DNA of 64,000 nt, from NCBI GenBank assembly GCA_026225115.1, contig JAMFSE010000119.1, positions 1 to 64,000 of the forward strand, given 5' to 3'. The notes beneath the pieces are model-generated. The model was not told the DNA's origin and ran no database searches. It worked only from the letters and a program-made list of their open reading frames with translations. Source of the DNA: Rhodovastum atsumiense. GTDB lineage: Bacteria > Pseudomonadota > Alphaproteobacteria > Acetobacterales > Acetobacteraceae. Positions 40,637-51,749 of this stretch are shown here, piece after piece. The stretch's first letter is position 1. Every line of letters starts with the position of its first letter. A program made the position numbers and the translations under genes.

Positions 40637-41512
40637 TTAGCCTTTTAGGGCTTTAACCATTGTCGAACCCAGCGCCGCCGGGCTGTCGGAAATATACACG
40701 CCGGCAGCAAGCATTGCTTCGATTTTAGCTGGCGCCGTGTCCTTGCCGCCGGAAATAACCGCACCGGCGTGGCCCATGCGGCGGCCCGGCGGTGCTGTCA
40801 CACCCGCAATAAACCCGACAATCGGCTTCTTGATCTTATGCTTGGCCAGAAACTCAGCCGCATTGATCTCGGAAGGCCCGCCAATCTCACCGATCATGAT
40901 GATCGCCTGAGTCTCGTCATCATGCAGCAACATGTCGAGCACTTCGATAAAATCGAGACCCTTCACCGGATCGCCGCCGATGCCGACGCAGGTGCTCTGA
41001 CCAAGCCCCGCCGCAGTCGTCTGCGCCACCGCCTCATAGGTCAGCGTGCCGGAACGCGAAACAATCCCGATGCTGCCGCGCTTGTGAATATGCCCCGGCA
41101 TAATGCCGATCTTGCACTCATCCGGCGTAATCACGCCCGGGCAATTCGGCCCGACCAGAATGGATTTGGTACCGGAAAGTGCGCGCTTCACCTTCACCAT
41201 GTCGAGCACCGGAATGCCCTCGGTGATGCAGACGATCAGCTCGATCCCGGCATCGATCGCTTCCAGAATCGAATCCGCGGCAAACGGCGGCGGCACGTAA
41301 ATCGCGCTGGCATTGGCGCCGGTTTTCGCCCGCGCCTCTTCCACCGTGTTGAACACCGGCAGGTCCAAATGCACGGAGCCGCCTTTGCCCGGCGTCACGC
41401 CGCCGACAACCTTGGTCCCATAGGCAAGCGCCTGCTCGGAATGGAAAGTCCCCTGCGCGCCGGTAAAGCCCTGGGTAATGACTTTCGTCTCTTTGTTAAC
41501 GAGGATCGACAT
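40637..41512 (-). CDS. sucD: Succinyl-CoA ligase alpha subunit
   Basis: [31 protein letters not shown]; phospho-His region [14 protein letters not shown]. Confidence 0.97.
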   Translation of the reverse strand: MSILVNKETKVITQGFTGAQGTFHSEQALAYGTKVVGGVTPGKGGSVHLDLPVFNTVEEARAKTGANASAIYVPPPFAADSILEAIDAGIELIVCITEGIPVLDMVKVKRALSGTKSILVGPNCPGVITPDECKIGIMPGHIHKRGSIGIVSRSGTLTYEAVAQTTAAGLGQSTCVGIGGDPVKGLDFIEVLDMLLHDDETQAIIMIGEIGGPSEINAAEFLAKHKIKKPIVGFIAGVTAPPGRRMGHAGAVISGGKDTAPAKIEAMLAAGVYISDSPAALGSTMVKALKG

Positions 41513-42708
41513 TACGCAGCTTCCTTCACGGCTTTAACGATTTTCTCAGCAGCATCGGCGAGGTTGTCGGCGGAAATAATCGGCAGACCCGACTTCGCCA
41601 TGATATCCTTGCCAAGCTGAACATTGGTGCCTTCAAGACGCACCACCAACGGCACCGAAAGCTTCACCTCCCGCGCCGCCGCGATCACGCCTTCGGCAAT
41701 GACATCGCAACGCATGATGCCGCCGAAAATATTCACCAGAATGCCTTCGACATTCGGATCCGACAGGATGATCTTGAACGCGGCGGTCACGCGTTCCTTC
41801 GTGGCACCGCCGCCGACATCCAGAAAGTTCGCAGGCGAGGAGCCGTAGAGTTTGATAATGTCCATGGTCGCCATGGCCAGACCGGCGCCGTTCACCATGC
41901 AGCCGATGGAACCATCCAGCGCCACATAATTCAGGCTGTGCTTATTGGCTTCCAGCTCCTTCGGGTCTTCTTCGCTCTCATCGCGCAGCGCTTCCACCTG
42001 CGGATGCCGGTACAAAGCGCTATCATCGAAGCTCACCTTGGCATCCAGCGCGACAATCTCGCCGGCGCCGGTCACCACCAGCGGGTTGATCTCCACAATG
42101 GCGCAATCCAGCGCGATGAACGCCTCGTAGATCGCATTGATGAATTTCGTGAACGCGGAAATCTGCTTGCCCTCAAGCCCGAGCCCAAAAGCCAGCTTGC
42201 GCGCATGAAAACCGGAAATCCCGGAAGCCGGATCAACCGGCGCCCGCAGGATCTTCTCCGGATGATGCTCGGCGACTTCCTCAATCTCCATGCCGCCTTC
42301 GGTGGACGCCATCACCAGCACTTCGGACACCGAACGGTCGATCAGCAGCGACACATAAAGCTCGCGCTTGATATCGCAGCCGGCTTCCACATAAATCCGC
42401 CGCACCACCCGCCCGGCCGGGCCGGTCTGCTTGGTGATCAGCGTATGTCCCAGCATCGCCTCGGCCGCTTCCTTCACCTCATCCAGCGATTTCGCCAGCC
42501 GCACGCCGCCTTTGCCTTCCGGCGCATCCTTGAACTTGCCGGCGCCGCGGCCGCCCGCATGGATCTGCGATTTCACGACATAAACCGGCCCCGGCAGCTT
42601 CTTCGCCGCCTCGATGGCTTCCTCCGGCGTCCACGCCACATAGCCGTCCAATACGGCGACGCCGTAAGCTTTCAGCAGCTCTTTGCCTTGATATTCATGT
42701 ATATTCAT
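41512..42708 (-). CDS. sucC: Succinyl-CoA ligase beta subunit
   Basis: [20 protein letters not shown]-grasp start; [16 protein letters not shown]. Confidence 0.97.
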   Translation of the reverse strand: MNIHEYQGKELLKAYGVAVLDGYVAWTPEEAIEAAKKLPGPVYVVKSQIHAGGRGAGKFKDAPEGKGGVRLAKSLDEVKEAAEAMLGHTLITKQTGPAGRVVRRIYVEAGCDIKRELYVSLLIDRSVSEVLVMASTEGGMEIEEVAEHHPEKILRAPVDPASGISGFHARKLAFGLGLEGKQISAFTKFINAIYEAFIALDCAIVEINPLVVTGAGEIVALDAKVSFDDSALYRHPQVEALRDESEEDPKELEANKHSLNYVALDGSIGCMVNGAGLAMATMDIIKLYGSSPANFLDVGGGATKERVTAAFKIILSDPNVEGILVNIFGGIMRCDVIAEGVIAAAREVKLSVPLVVRLEGTNVQLGKDIMAKSGLPIISADNLADAAEKIVKAVKEAA

Positions 42709-42843
42709 ATGGAAACGGCCTACCTGTTTTGAAAAAGTTAAAGGTTTCGGTCAAAAGGCGACTTGCTGTTACTCCGTGAAAGCGCTGCCCGCAAGAACCC
42801 GTGCTGCACTGCAAGAAAACGACAGAAACCGGCCATTTTCTGC

Positions 42844-44010
42844 TCACGTCAAATGTTGAAGCGCCAGGTATTCCTCGCTCTGCATCTCTTCCAACCGGGA
42901 CGCCGTCCGCTCGAAGATTTTCGCCCCCTCGCCACTGCGATACAAATCATCCGGCATGGCGGCGGCCGAGGCGTAAAGCTTTACCCGATGCTCATAAAGC
43001 GCATCGATCAGCGTCACAAACCGCCGCGCCTCGTCGAAATTATCCGGCGACAACCGCGGCACCCCGTCGATCAACAGCACTGGATAATGCGTTGCCAGCG
43101 CCAGATAATCCCCCGGCCCCAGCGGCACGCCGCACAAGGCCGCAAAATCGAACCGCGCGCAGCCGGCGGCGGTATGCGGCACAATCAGCTTGCGCCCGGA
43201 AATCGTCAGCGAACTCTCATGCGGCTCATGCCCGGCGGTCAGCTCATTGAAAACATGGTCCAAAGCCGCGTCAGCCTGCCGATTGGCCGGCACGTACCAG
43301 GCCTTCAGCCCGTGGATCCGCTCGCGCCGGTAATCCCGCTTGGAGTCCAGCACCAGCACATCCAGATGTTTCTTCAGCAAATTGATGAACGGCAAAAACG
43401 CATCCCGCCCCGGTTTACCCTTATATAGGTCATCTGGCGTGGTATTGGACGTCGCAACCACCACCACCAGCCGCGCAAACAGCGCCTCGAACAGCCGCCC
43501 CAGGATCATCGCATCGACAATGTCATGCACCTGGAACTCGTCGAAACACAGCAGCGCCGCCTCGCCGGCGATCATATCGGCCAGCGGCGGGATCGGGTCG
43601 GAGATATTCGGGTTATCCCGCTTGATCTGATGGAACCGCTTATGCGTGTTTTGCATAAACTCATGAAAATGAATGCGCTTTTTGCGCGGCACGTCGGCCG
43701 CCTCGAAAAACAGATCCATCAGCATGGATTTTCCGCGCCCAACGTCGCCCACCAGATACAGCCCGTTCGGATGGTCTTCGAGCTCGTCCACCTGCTTGCG
43801 GTGCAGCAGCCGTCCCACCCAACCGTTCGGCGGCTTCGCCGGATGCGGATTATAACCCTTCAGTTTCGCCCATAAATCCTGCAACCGCTCGGCGGCTGCC
43901 GCCTGCGCCGGGTCGGATATGATTTCGCCCCTGGCAATGCGGGCGCGATATAGCGGCATAACGCCCGGATCGATCGGCGCATGCCTGGACTGCTGGGTCG
44001 ATTGCAACAT
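42844..44010 (-). CDS. zapE: ZapE/AFG1-family cell division ATPase
   Basis: [20 protein letters not shown] Walker [19 protein letters not shown] Walker B. Confidence 0.93.
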   Translation of the reverse strand: MLQSTQQSRHAPIDPGVMPLYRARIARGEIISDPAQAAAAERLQDLWAKLKGYNPHPAKPPNGWVGRLLHRKQVDELEDHPNGLYLVGDVGRGKSMLMDLFFEAADVPRKKRIHFHEFMQNTHKRFHQIKRDNPNISDPIPPLADMIAGEAALLCFDEFQVHDIVDAMILGRLFEALFARLVVVVATSNTTPDDLYKGKPGRDAFLPFINLLKKHLDVLVLDSKRDYRRERIHGLKAWYVPANRQADAALDHVFNELTAGHEPHESSLTISGRKLIVPHTAAGCARFDFAALCGVPLGPGDYLALATHYPVLLIDGVPRLSPDNFDEARRFVTLIDALYEHRVKLYASAAAMPDDLYRSGEGAKIFERTASRLEEMQSEEYLALQHLT

Positions 44011-44200
44011 CTGTTATGGGCGATACCGCAGCCGGTTGTGCAGTGCAATATACTTTAGCGTGCATTACCGAAAAGCCTACCGGAACACGAATCCTATCAA
44101 ATCCGCCAATGATCCGGCCAGCTGTCCGCGTTTGGTAATGCTTCGCACATTTTTAGCCACGCATATTCCGGGCATCGCGCCAAACCGAAGGTCTTGCCTC

Positions 44201-46150
44201 ATGAAAATGCTGACGAACCTATCCATCCGGAACAAGCTCATCCTCGCATTCGGCATTGTGCTTGTTTTCACCCTGGGGCTCGGCGGCTTCAGTCTATTCC
44301 GGGTCAAACGCCTGGATACCAGTGCGAGGAATATCACCCAGAATGTCATTTCCGCCCGGCCGCTTACCGCCATGCTGCGCGACGCTGAACGGATCCGCTT
44401 CCTGGGGCTGGAAGCCCATCTCTTTACCGATCCTGACCAGGTCAAGCTGATCCCTGATCTTGCCGCCGTAGAGCAACGCATCGTCACCGACCAGAGCAGC
44501 GCCGCGGCAGATTTCTCGGCGAATTGGAATTTCTATGGCCCGACCATGGATGCCGGACGGGAAACCGCCGACGGCCTCGCATTCAAAGCCGCGTTCACGC
44601 AATTGCTCGCAGACACCGCACAGCTGGCCGCCCTGGATGCCGGCGGCCAGCACGCCGCCGGATCGGCGCTGTTCGCCGGCTCCATGCAATCCGCGGCCGA
44701 TACTTTCACAGCCGCAATGGAAGACGACATCGCTTATCAGCAAAACCAGGCCGCCGAACGTTCAAGTGAAGCTGATAATACCGTGTCCGCCAGCATGATA
44801 TGGATCTCGATCATCCTCGCCCTGATGATCCTGGTGACCATAGCGGCCACGCTCTCGATCGTAAGCGGCGTTGCAAAACCCATCGTCGCCATCGCCGGCG
44901 TCATGCGCAAACTCGCAAACCGTGATAACAACGTAACCATCCCGGGCCTTGACCGTGGCGACGAGATCGGCGCCATGGCCGCAACGGTTGAGGTATTCAG
45001 GGAAAATGCGCTCCAACGGGACCGGCTTGAGGCCGCGGCAGCGGAATTTCAACAGGATCTGGACCGCAAGCTGAAGGAGATGCAAACCGCTTTCGAGACC
45101 TCTGGCCGGGAGCAGAAAGGCGTCGTCGAGAGCATGGCGGCGGCTTTAACCGCGCTGGCGGGCGGCGACCTGACGGTTCGCCTGCGCACCGCCTTCAGCA
45201 CGGAATACGAAAAGCTGCGCACCGATTTTAACGACGCCGTCGATAAATTGCAGTCCACCATGAAATCGATCGCCGCCAATACCCAGGGCGTTCGCTCTGC
45301 CGCCGGCGAGATCACCCAGGCCTCGGATGATCTTTCCCGCCGCACCGAACAGCAGGCCGCCAGCCTGGAACAGACCGCCGCCGCCCTCGATGAGATCACC
45401 ACTACGGTCCACAAAACCGCCGAGGGCGCCGCCGAAGCGCAATCGCTGGTCGCCCAATCCCAGACCGACGCGCAAACCTCCGGCGGCGTCATCGACGAGA
45501 CCGTTAGCGCCATGAACGCTATCGAGAAATCTTCCCGGGAGATCGGCGCCATCATCGGCGTCATCGACGAGATCGCCTTTCAGACCAATCTGCTGGCGCT
45601 GAACGCCGGTATCGAAGCCGCCCGCGCCGGCGATGCCGGCCGCGGCTTCGCGGTGGTCGCCACGGAAGTCCGGGCCCTGGCGCAGCGCTCGGCCGACGCC
45701 GCCAAGGAAATCAAGGGCCTCATCTCGGCCTCCGGCCGCCAGGTCGAAAACGGCGTCAAGCTGGTCGGCGCCACCGGCAGCGCCCTTGGCCGCATTGTCC
45801 AGCAGGTCGCGCGCCTCGCCGGCCTGATTTCGGAAATTGCCGCTTCGGCCAAGGAGCAGGCGAGCGGATTATCCGAAGTCAACACTGCCGTGAACCAGAT
45901 GGACCAGGTAACCCAGCAAAATGCCGCCATGGTCGAACAGTCCACCGCCGCCAGCCATAGCCTGGCCTCCGAAGCCTCGGAGCTCGCAACGCTGGTCGGG
46001 CAATTTCAGACCGGCAATCGCCAACCGGCCGCGCCGGTCAAATTTGAGCCGCGAACCGCGGTCTCGAAACCCGGCGCCCCACCCCGTCGCCCGGTACTGG
46101 CGGCGGTCAACGAATCTCCTAAATCCGCCGAAAGCTGGCAGGAGTTTTAG
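44201..46150 (+). CDS. Methyl-accepting chemotaxis protein
   Basis: Two TMs, HAMP, and [49 protein letters not shown]. Confidence 0.96.
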   Translation: MKMLTNLSIRNKLILAFGIVLVFTLGLGGFSLFRVKRLDTSARNITQNVISARPLTAMLRDAERIRFLGLEAHLFTDPDQVKLIPDLAAVEQRIVTDQSSAAADFSANWNFYGPTMDAGRETADGLAFKAAFTQLLADTAQLAALDAGGQHAAGSALFAGSMQSAADTFTAAMEDDIAYQQNQAAERSSEADNTVSASMIWISIILALMILVTIAATLSIVSGVAKPIVAIAGVMRKLANRDNNVTIPGLDRGDEIGAMAATVEVFRENALQRDRLEAAAAEFQQDLDRKLKEMQTAFETSGREQKGVVESMAAALTALAGGDLTVRLRTAFSTEYEKLRTDFNDAVDKLQSTMKSIAANTQGVRSAAGEITQASDDLSRRTEQQAASLEQTAAALDEITTTVHKTAEGAAEAQSLVAQSQTDAQTSGGVIDETVSAMNAIEKSSREIGAIIGVIDEIAFQTNLLALNAGIEAARAGDAGRGFAVVATEVRALAQRSADAAKEIKGLISASGRQVENGVKLVGATGSALGRIVQQVARLAGLISEIAASAKEQASGLSEVNTAVNQMDQVTQQNAAMVEQSTAASHSLASEASELATLVGQFQTGNRQPAAPVKFEPRTAVSKPGAPPRRPVLAAVNESPKSAESWQEF

Positions 46151-46245
46151 TCAGCCAGGCCGCGCGGCCAATCCCCGAAGGCCGCGGCAGCCTGCATTCG
46201 GCATGGCTAGGCCGGCGGTGCTACTGCGCGTATAATCCCCCCACT

Positions 46246-46887
46246 ATGCTGGATAACCCGCTTGATTTTGAGGCCTTTCGCGCCGCGCCGCCGGCCGCCG
46301 CCCCTTTCCCGCATGTTCTGGTGCCGAATTTCGTCAAGCCCGCGGCCTTGCGCGCGGTGGTCGCGGCGCTGCCCGCAATGCACAGCCGCGGCTCTTTTCC
46401 CATCACCGCCTTGCGCCTGGGGCCGGCTGCCCAAACCATGCTCCGCGGTCTGGAAGGCGATGTTTTCCGCGCCATCACCGCCGAAAAATTCGGCCTGGAC
46501 CTGCAAGCCGCCCCGTTGATGACGACCCTGCGCGGCACCGCCAATGAACAGGACGGAAATATTCACACGGACTCCACCGCCAAGCGCGTCACCATCCTGC
46601 TCTATCTCAACCCCGGCACCGGCAATGCGTTCACCGACCAGAAAGGCTGCCTGCGCCTGCTCCGCAGCCCAATCAATCTCGAGGACTACGCCGTCGAAGT
46701 CCCCCCCGTCGACGGCACCTTGCTGGTCTTCCCGAACAGCCCCACCAGCTGGCACGGTCATAAAGTGTTCATCGGTCAGCGCTATGTGATCCAGATGAAT
46801 TACATGACAACCGGCGCGAAAGCGCGATCCGAACTTCGGCGCCACCAATTCTCGGCCTTCATCAAACGCCTCCGCCGCGCCGCCTGA
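46246..46887 (+). CDS. 2OG-Fe(II) oxygenase family protein
   Basis: HTD…H…R-type arrangement (GNIHTDSTAKRVTILLYLN … SWHGHKVFIGQRYVIQMNY). Confidence 0.85.
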   Translation: MLDNPLDFEAFRAAPPAAAPFPHVLVPNFVKPAALRAVVAALPAMHSRGSFPITALRLGPAAQTMLRGLEGDVFRAITAEKFGLDLQAAPLMTTLRGTANEQDGNIHTDSTAKRVTILLYLNPGTGNAFTDQKGCLRLLRSPINLEDYAVEVPPVDGTLLVFPNSPTSWHGHKVFIGQRYVIQMNYMTTGAKARSELRRHQFSAFIKRLRRAA

Positions 46888-46897
46888 GCGCCGCCGC

Positions 46898-47710
46898 ATG
46901 CTGGCGGGCAAGCGCGTCATCGTCATCCTGCCCGCCTATAACGCGGCCCGCACGCTGGAGCGTACCTACGCCGAAATCCCGCACGACATCGTCGATGAAG
47001 TCATCCTGACGGACGACGCCAGTTCAGATGCAACCGTCGCCCTCGCGCAGCGCCTCGGCATCCGAACCCTCATCCACGACCGCAACACCGGCTACGGCGG
47101 CAACCAGAAAACCTGCTACGCCGAAGCCTTGGCGCGCGGCGCCGACATCATCGTCATGCTGCATCCGGACTATCAATATTCCCCCCGTCTGGTCACCGCC
47201 ATGGCCTCGATGATCGTCTCCGGCCATTACGACGCCGTGCTCGCCTCCCGCATCCTCGGCCGTGGCGCGCTCAAGGGCGGCATGCCGCGCTACAAATATT
47301 TCGCCAACCGCCTCCTTACCTTTGGTGAAAACCTGTTGCTGGGCCAGAAGTTTTCGGAATACCACACCGGCTACCGCGCCTGGTCGCGCCAAATCCTGCA
47401 ATCGCTGAATCTCGCCAGCTGCTCCGATGATTTCGTCTTCGACAATCAAATGCTGGCCCAGGCCGTCTTCGCCAATTTCAAAATCGGCGAAATCTCCTGC
47501 CCCACGCGCTATTTCACCGAAGCCTCCTCCATCAACTTCTCCCGCTCCATCACTTACGGGATCGGCGTCCTGCAAACCGCTCTGCAATTCCGCCTCGCCA
47601 AATGGAAATTCATTGAATCGGCTTTATTTCAAAACGACAACAGGAAATTACCAGGCGGTTCTTTTTTGAAAAAAAGCCGCCGCCGGCCGCGAACCAAAAA
47701 ACTTCTTTGA
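46898..47710 (+). CDS. GT2-family glycosyltransferase (polyprenyl-phosphate sugar synthase-like)
   Basis: KRVIVILPAYNAARTLERTYAEIP…EVILTDDASSD…YGGNQKTCYAEALARGADIIVMLHPDYQY; C-terminus runs into repeat A2. Confidence 0.9.
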   Translation: MLAGKRVIVILPAYNAARTLERTYAEIPHDIVDEVILTDDASSDATVALAQRLGIRTLIHDRNTGYGGNQKTCYAEALARGADIIVMLHPDYQYSPRLVTAMASMIVSGHYDAVLASRILGRGALKGGMPRYKYFANRLLTFGENLLLGQKFSEYHTGYRAWSRQILQSLNLASCSDDFVFDNQMLAQAVFANFKIGEISCPTRYFTEASSINFSRSITYGIGVLQTALQFRLAKWKFIESALFQNDNRKLPGGSFLKKSRRRPRTKKLL

Positions 47711-47720
47711 TTCTGGGCTG
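47657..47720 (+). repeat. Dispersed repeat family A, copy A2
   Basis: GGTTCTTTTTTGAAAAAAAGCCGCCGCCGGCCGCGAACCAAAAAACTTCTTTGATTCTGGGC. Confidence 0.75.
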
Positions 47721-47766
47721 GTGGCGCTCGAAAATCCGTCACGCGCCTGGTCGTCATGCGCCATCG

Positions 47767-48651
47767 CTACCGGCGCAGATCGATGAACCTGAAGCTATCG
47801 ATATGTTCCTCGAGCTCCAGATACGCCGGCATATATTCGCTTGGAACCATTTTGCGCCCCATTTCCACGCTCACCTCCGGGGCATTGCGGTGCAGATGGG
47901 CCACCAATACGGCCCGGATCACCTCGAAATACTTGGCGTCCTCCTCCACCACGGCGGTGATCCGGTTTGCAATCGGCGCCACAACGCCATAGGCCAGCAA
48001 TACCCCGAGAAACGTGCCGACCAGCGCATCGGCAATCATGGCGCCAAGGGCCGCCGGCGGCTGGCCCATATGGCCCATGGCTTTCATCACCCCCAGCACC
48101 GCCACCACAATGCCAAGGGCGGGCATGCCGTCTGCCATGTTCCGCAATTCGCGCGCGCCGCGTAATTGTTCGTGCAGGATTTTCTTCAATTCGCGCGCCA
48201 TCAGATCCTCGATCTGGTACGGATCATCGGCATTCAGCCCGACGATCCGAAGGTAATCGCATACCATTGCGGTTACGGTACGGTTCGCCAGGATTTTCGG
48301 AAAATACTGAAATGCCGGACTCAACCCCGCATCCTCGATATGCCCTTCAAGCGCCAGCGCGCCCTTCGCGGCGTCGAGCTTGACGAGAAAGAACAGCAGG
48401 CAAAGCAGGTCGACATAATCCATCTTGTGAAATCTGCTGCCGGCAGTCACTTTTTTCAGGTCGTGGAATGTCTGTTCAATGACATTGCGCGAATTGCCGG
48501 CCGCCAATATGCCAACCGAGGCGCCGCCGATCGTGATGAACCCAAACGGCATCGCCCATAGCAACGGCAGCAATGCGCCACCGGTAATAATGTACATGCC
48601 GAAGACGCAGGCCAGAACAAATGCAACACCGCCGACGTTCAGCAACCCCAT
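47767..48651 (-). CDS. motA: Flagellar motor stator protein MotA
   Basis: MotA fold; MADGMPALGIVVAVLGVMKAMGHMGQPPAALGAMIADALVGTFLGVLLAYGVVAPIANR. Confidence 0.93.
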   Translation of the reverse strand: MGLLNVGGVAFVLACVFGMYIITGGALLPLLWAMPFGFITIGGASVGILAAGNSRNVIEQTFHDLKKVTAGSRFHKMDYVDLLCLLFFLVKLDAAKGALALEGHIEDAGLSPAFQYFPKILANRTVTAMVCDYLRIVGLNADDPYQIEDLMARELKKILHEQLRGARELRNMADGMPALGIVVAVLGVMKAMGHMGQPPAALGAMIADALVGTFLGVLLAYGVVAPIANRITAVVEEDAKYFEVIRAVLVAHLHRNAPEVSVEMGRKMVPSEYMPAYLELEEHIDSFRFIDLRR

Positions 48652-48742
48652 TCCACTCCATCAGCAACAAGGCCAGGGCGTTCTGCCCGAACCATTTCCG
48701 CTGCTGATATTGTGCGAAGCGGGTTAACGGTTCTTGTTCTTT

Positions 48743-49630
48743 TCAGGAAGCCAAAACCCTGACCTTGTCTTTCGGAAACCGCAGCTGAATCTTCTGCCCA
48801 ACCACAAACGCGCTGCGTTCGCCGTTCCGCACCAGCACCGTTACCGGCGCCGCCACAAAACAACGCAGCCGCAAATCCGTACCCTGCTCCCGCACCCCGC
48901 GGACAATCGCCTCCAACCCCGCGCCAATTTCAATATCCTCGGCCCGGATGCAGCAAGTCCGTCCATCCGCCGGCCAAAAATTCTGATACCCCAACAGCTT
49001 CGCGGCAGCGACACTCGCCGGCGCATTCAACAACTCCCGCGGCGTCCCCTGCTGAATAATCCGCCCTTGCGCCAGCAACACCAGCCAATCCGCCAGCATC
49101 GCAATCGCCGGATCATGCGTGGCGGCGAGCGCAGGGACCCCGCGCGCATCGATGCTGTCGATCAACTGCGCCAGCACCGCATCGCGCGTCGCCGCATCCA
49201 GCGCCGCCGAAGGCTCGTCCAGCAGCAGCACCTCCGGCCGCCGCGCCAACGCCCGCGCCAGCGCCACACGCTGCGCCTCGCCCCCCGAAATTTTCGCGCC
49301 ATTGCGCGCAGCCAGATGCCCGATCCCAAGATCGTCCAATAATTTCCGCGCCTCCGCCAAACGCTGCTTCCCGCGCAACGCGAACGCAACATTTTCCAAT
49401 ACACTCAAATGCGGAAACAACGCGGACCCCTGCGGCATATACCCCACCGGCCGCTCATGCGCCGGCAACGCCCCCCAAGGCGCCCCTTCCGCCGGCAACA
49501 ACCCAGCCAGCGCCTTCAACAACGACGTCTTCCCCGCGCCGGAAGTCCCCAGCAGCGCCGTAAAACCGCGCACCTCAAACTGCACATCAAGCGCAATCGG
49601 TTTCCTCAGCCGGTAATGAACATCAACCAC
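48743..49630 (-). CDS. ABC transporter ATPase, molybdate/tungstate type (ModC-like)
   Basis: GTSGAGKTSLLKALAGLL, ISGGEAQRVALARAL, LLLDEPSAALD, C-terminal TOBE-like region. Confidence 0.88.
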   Translation of the reverse strand: MVDVHYRLRKPIALDVQFEVRGFTALLGTSGAGKTSLLKALAGLLPAEGAPWGALPAHERPVGYMPQGSALFPHLSVLENVAFALRGKQRLAEARKLLDDLGIGHLAARNGAKISGGEAQRVALARALARRPEVLLLDEPSAALDAATRDAVLAQLIDSIDARGVPALAATHDPAIAMLADWLVLLAQGRIIQQGTPRELLNAPASVAAAKLLGYQNFWPADGRTCCIRAEDIEIGAGLEAIVRGVREQGTDLRLRCFVAAPVTVLVRNGERSAFVVGQKIQLRFPKDKVRVLAS

Positions 49631-49636
49631 CCTTGG

Positions 49637-50389
49637 TTACAGTGCCGCCCGCCGGCTACGCAAACCCAGCCATAACGGCAACGGCAGCGCCGCTGCCAGA
49701 AAAACCGCCAGCAGCGGAAACACCGCCGGCACGCCAAGCTCCTGCACATCCACCCATAGCCGCACCGGCATGCCTTGCGGAAAATAGGCGATGATCAGCA
49801 CGATCCCGAACTCCCCCATCGCCCGCACCCAGGCCAAAGCCAGCGCCGCCGCCAGCCCCCTTTGCGCCAGCGGCAGGCTCACCCGGAAAAACAAATTTAC
49901 CCCGGATTCCCCCAGCGTGCGCGCCACGTCTTCCAACTCCGGCGCCACCTCGCGCAACGCCGCCCGCGCCGCGATCACATAAGTCGGCAGCGCCGCATAA
50001 ACCGCCGCCAGCACAAACGCCGCCGGAGAATTCGTCAGCACCACCCCGATCCGCGCAAACGCCTCCCCCGCCGGCGCCTCGGGCCCGTAAAACGAAGCCA
50101 GCAAAATACCGATCGCGAGTGTCGGCATCAGCATCGGTATCAGCACCAGCGCCTCCGCCAGCGCGCTCATTCGCCCCTTGCCGCGCGCAAGATAAAACGC
50201 CAGCGGCGTGCCCATGAGACAAATCAAAACCAGCGCCACCGCACCGCCCGAGATCGAGGTGAAAATCGCCCGCAGATCATCCGCCGATATCGTCGCATGC
50301 AGCCAATCGCCGCCGGTCGCCAGCCCAAACAGCGGCACTGTCAAAAACGCCAGAACCAGCAGCAACAAACTACCGGTCAACAACCGCAT
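49637..50389 (-). CDS. ABC transporter permease, molybdate type (ModB-like)
   Basis: Multi-TM permease with EAA-like REVAPELEDVARTLGESGVNLFFRVSLPLAQRG. Confidence 0.88.
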   Translation of the reverse strand: MRLLTGSLLLLVLAFLTVPLFGLATGGDWLHATISADDLRAIFTSISGGAVALVLICLMGTPLAFYLARGKGRMSALAEALVLIPMLMPTLAIGILLASFYGPEAPAGEAFARIGVVLTNSPAAFVLAAVYAALPTYVIAARAALREVAPELEDVARTLGESGVNLFFRVSLPLAQRGLAAALALAWVRAMGEFGIVLIIAYFPQGMPVRLWVDVQELGVPAVFPLLAVFLAAALPLPLWLGLRSRRAAL

Positions 50390-51286
50390 CTAGATTGGTT
50401 TGCCTTTCCCGGGGCCATAGCCAAATTTCTTAAAAATCGCCTGCCCATCCGCACTCTGCAGAAACGCCACAAATGCCGCGGCTTCCGTCGGATTGGCCGC
50501 ATTCGCCAGCGCGCTCGCATAAAACACCAGCGGGCTGGGATGCACGGTCTTGCTCACCTTGTCTTTCGTCACCGTCAGCGATGCCAAGCTGTACCAATCC
50601 TTCGCCATCGCCGGATCGCTGCAATTGATCTCCGCGGGCAATTTCACATACGGCAGCTTCTGCGAGATCACCGCGCTCTTATACCCAATCGACGCATCGA
50701 TCTCGCCATCCTGCAGCCGCGCCAGCAGCGACGGCTCGGCAAAAATATTTTCCTTGCCGCCGGCAATTTTCGCATCCAGCCCAGGCAGTCTATAATAAAT
50801 CGACGCCAGCTGCAGCGTGTACAGCACATACTGCCCCTGCGGATCGACATTCGGATCGGTTCGCCCGAAATGCACGCCTGGCCGGCTCAGCACTTCCGGC
50901 CATTTATCCCCCGCCGCAATCGCCGCCGCGAATTTGGATTTCGGTGAATACGCCAGCACAATCTCGGTACTGGCCACCGGCACCGCCTGGTCCACGAGCT
51001 TGGCTTCCTCTACCACCTTGATCGGCGCCTTCGAGACCGAAACAAACACATCCGCATGCAGGCTCTTCGCCGCCAGCAGATGCGCCAGGCCCAGCGCCGC
51101 CTGCCCAATGCCCTGATATTGCGTCCCAGTTTTCGCCGCAAAAGCCGGCCCAATCCCCTGATCCATCACCACGCCCATCGACCCCGCAAACGCCACGGTA
51201 ATCTTGCCCGCAGCGAACGCCCGGCCACTGGTCGCGGCAAGCATCGAGGCGGTTCCGGCAAGCATGCAGCGGCGTGAAGTCGACAT
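50390..51286 (-). CDS. ABC transporter substrate-binding protein (molybdate/tungstate type)
   Basis: Tat/Sec-like leader; KITVAFAGSMGVVMDQGIGPAFAAKTGTQYQGIGQAALGLAHLLAAKSLHADVFVS. Confidence 0.82.
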   Translation of the reverse strand: MSTSRRCMLAGTASMLAATSGRAFAAGKITVAFAGSMGVVMDQGIGPAFAAKTGTQYQGIGQAALGLAHLLAAKSLHADVFVSVSKAPIKVVEEAKLVDQAVPVASTEIVLAYSPKSKFAAAIAAGDKWPEVLSRPGVHFGRTDPNVDPQGQYVLYTLQLASIYYRLPGLDAKIAGGKENIFAEPSLLARLQDGEIDASIGYKSAVISQKLPYVKLPAEINCSDPAMAKDWYSLASLTVTKDKVSKTVHPSPLVFYASALANAANPTEAAAFVAFLQSADGQAIFKKFGYGPGKGKPI

Positions 51287-51311
51287 CCTGCTCTCCTCAA
51301 CGACGCCGAAG

Positions 51312-51335
51312 CGTTATCCCCGACCGGCTATATCG
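51312..51335. promoter_or_regulatory. Possible ModE-type operator between divergent modA-like and modE-like genes
   Basis: CGTTATCCCCGACCGGCTATATCG, imperfect resemblance to the CGTTATAT-N-TATAACG-like ModE box. Confidence 0.3.
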
Positions 51336-51368
51336 TCAACGCCGCCGCTTCGTGCTTCGCTGTGAATT

Positions 51369-51740
51369 ATGGAGAAGCCGAGCCAGCCCCAACTCCAACT
51401 GCGCCTGCGTCTCACCCAAGGCGGCGCCATCGTCTTCGGACCTGGCCGCGCCGATCTTCTGGCGCTGATCCAAACCCATGGCTCCATCGCCGCCGCCGGC
51501 AGAAAAATGGGCATGAGCTACAAGCGCGCCTGGGCATTGGTGGATTCCATAAACGCCAGCTTCGCCACCCCGCTGGTCGAAGCCGCCAAGGGCGGCGCCG
51601 GCGGTGGCGGCGCCAGGCTCACCCCACTGGGCCTCGAGCTTCTGGCCGCCTACCGCGCCCTGCAGGACCACTGCGCCACTGCCCCGCTCGCGCAGTTCCA
51701 GGCCGCATTGCCGGTTTCGCCGGAGCCAAAAAGCGGCTAG
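51369..51740 (+). CDS. ModE N-terminal-type winged-helix regulator lacking molybdate-binding domains
   Basis: FGPGRADLLALIQTHGSIAAAGRKMGMSYKRAWALVDSIN; only 123 aa. Confidence 0.88.
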   Translation: MEKPSQPQLQLRLRLTQGGAIVFGPGRADLLALIQTHGSIAAAGRKMGMSYKRAWALVDSINASFATPLVEAAKGGAGGGGARLTPLGLELLAAYRALQDHCATAPLAQFQAALPVSPEPKSG

Positions 51741-51749
51741 GCCAGAACC

